From Bacilli bacterium (GTDB taxonomy: Bacteria; Bacillota_I; Bacilli_A; ML615J-28; CAG-313): DNA of 6,943 nucleotides. The stretch covers positions 1 through 6,943 of the forward strand of contig CAAGKY010000194.1 of the NCBI GenBank assembly GCA_900770645.1. Direction: 5' to 3'. Positions 6,246-6,943 of this stretch are shown here, piece after piece (positions within the stretch are counted from its first letter, which is position 1; every line of letters starts with the position of its first letter). A program made the position numbers and the translations under genes. The notes below the pieces were generated by a model, which saw only the letters and a program-made list of their open reading frames with translations, was not told the DNA's origin and did no database searches.

Positions 6246-6533
6246 ATGAAATTTGTTCCTAATTATATAACAAAAGATAAAGTATTTGAAGTTATGATCG
6301 ATAAAGCGACTCTTGAAAATAAACCATTAGAAGATGGTACTTATTTATCTTGGTGGCACAACAAAGAAATTACTCAAAATAAAATTACAGTATATAATAG
6401 ATTTACACAACGTGTAAGTGAAAAGTCTATTTATTTTAATGAGAAAAAAGGTTTTTATTTTAAAGGTAATTCTTCTTATTGGACTAAAACACCACAGTCA
6501 AGATATTATATAGATGATTTGGAGGAATTATAA
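6246..6533 (+). CDS. Hypothetical protein, 95 aa
   Basis: ATG 6246 is one base after the previous stop. The only upstream purine run is a weak AGAAAGAAG, so translation is probably coupled to the preceding gene. The protein is basic and aromatic, starting MKFVPNYITKDKVFEVMIDK. It contains a SWWHNKE segment (residues 35-41) and a beta-rich second half (KGFYFKGNSSYWTKTPQSRY). Three tryptophans, including an adjacent pair, are all TGG; an adjacent pair encoded only by TGG in so AT-rich a gene is notable beside the recoded gene. The stop overlaps the next start by one base. The function is unknown. Confidence 0.8.
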   Translation: MKFVPNYITKDKVFEVMIDKATLENKPLEDGTYLSWWHNKEITQNKITVYNRFTQRVSEKSIYFNEKKGFYFKGNSSYWTKTPQSRYYIDDLEEL

Positions 6534-6784
6534 TGTTACAGGAACAAGTTATGTATAGCTTAGTTGAATATAGTAGCTCTGAAGTATTGGACGTTATTAC
6601 ATTTACTGACTATGAATCAGCAAAAGCAAATATGGCTAATCAAGCGTATCATGCAATCATAAAAGCTCAAGAGCAAGATACTTATTCATTTATTGAGAAT
6701 GATGAAACTACTTATAAAATTTTTTATAAAGATGGAGAATGGCTTCAATATAAAATTATTCCTAATAATGTGTATGGATTTTAA
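6533..6784 (+). CDS. Small acidic hypothetical protein, 83 aa
   Basis: ATG 6533 shares a base with the previous TAA and has a strong GGAGG at 6520-6524, eight bases upstream. The protein has an N-terminal strand (VMYSLVEYSSSEVLDVITF), a helix rich in Ala (DYESAKANMANQAYHAIIKA) and two C-terminal strands (YKIFYKDGEWLQYKIIPN). The order resembles that of the 5679 gene product and of the partial gene that follows, so these may be distant relatives, but identity is low. The single Trp is TGG. I do not recognise a function. Confidence 0.8.
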   Translation: MLQEQVMYSLVEYSSSEVLDVITFTDYESAKANMANQAYHAIIKAQEQDTYSFIENDETTYKIFYKDGEWLQYKIIPNNVYGF

Positions 6785-6812
6785 TAAAACGAATTAAGAG
6801 GCAAATAAGGTA

Positions 6813-6943
6813 ATGAACTTAAAATTATATTTAGTTGTTAAATGTACTAATGAAGGTGTAGATTCAGCTCAAGCTTTTGCAAGCGAGAAAGCCGCAAAAG
6901 AATTTTTTAAAGATGAAGTTGATTCAGAAATAGCTATAGCAAC
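6813..6943 (+). CDS. Partial small hypothetical protein (3' end outside window)
   Basis: A frame opens at ATG 6813 and runs to the right edge (43 codons seen) without a stop. AAGAGG at 6796-6801 lies 11 bases upstream and TAAGG at 6806-6810 only two, so the ribosome binding site is not ideal. The visible part (MNLKLYLVVKCTNEGVDSAQ onward) is a strand, a turn and an Ala/Lys/Glu-rich helix. It resembles the start of the gene before it in layout. It continues the same + strand cluster after a 28-base gap. Confidence 0.68.
   Translation, partial: MNLKLYLVVKCTNEGVDSAQAFASEKAAKEFFKDEVDSEIAIA

Noticed and set aside
139..6943. TAG recoding (code 15), as in some crAss-like phages.
   Set aside because: No gene contains an in-frame TAG, so nothing supports it; TAG is simply unused as a stop in this window.
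1..6943. CRISPR arrays, insertion sequences or genes on the - strand.
   Set aside because: I saw no spaced direct repeats, transposase-like frame or terminal inverted repeats. The + strand genes leave no gap over about 140 bases for - strand genes.

Overview
This is a gene-dense, AT-rich stretch with every gene on the + strand. There are many small proteins of unknown function, short or overlapping gene junctions, AGGAGG-type ribosome binding sites and one large virion-type protein. Together these point to a tailed bacteriophage (or prophage), probably of a low-GC Firmicutes-like host. No hallmark such as terminase, portal or capsid is present, so the phage assignment rests mainly on the tail-type protein and the overall gene style.

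Layout: (1) 1-115 is noticeably richer in G+C than the rest (51 of the first 110 bases) and rich in short hairpins. It codes for nothing obvious and may be the 3' end of a structured RNA cut by the left edge. (2) 139-2088 holds seven small genes reading rightward, closed by a terminator at 2087-2116. (3) 2179-4503 is a single 774-codon gene, flanked by a terminator on each side. (4) 4605-5297 holds two genes, closed by a terminator at 5321-5351. (5) 5387 to the right edge holds five small genes that overlap or abut, plus the start of a sixth. The three inter-unit gaps share a terminator followed by a TATAAT-containing AT-rich motif.

The central result is that the 2179-4503 gene can only be read if TGA is sense. 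It contains 14 in-frame TGA codons and no in-frame TAA or TAG before its TAA stop. The TGAs fall where tryptophan is expected in recognisable domains. The predicted product has a phage tail-fibre N-terminal domain, a CotH-kinase-like domain, a bacterial Ig-like (Big_2) domain, a Pro/Glu linker and a LamG/concanavalin-like C-terminal domain. Under the standard code the gene breaks into a 5' fragment, a 3' fragment and about 1.4 kb of false intergenic space.

The surrounding small genes behave differently. Their 23 tryptophans are all TGG, none has an internal TGA, and all 15 complete genes in the window, including the large one, end in TAA. This split matches the published pattern of stop-codon recoding in gut phages, where structural or late genes use the reassigned codon and other genes stay readable under both codes. 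No suppressor tRNA is visible here; it would have to lie elsewhere in the genome or be supplied by the host.
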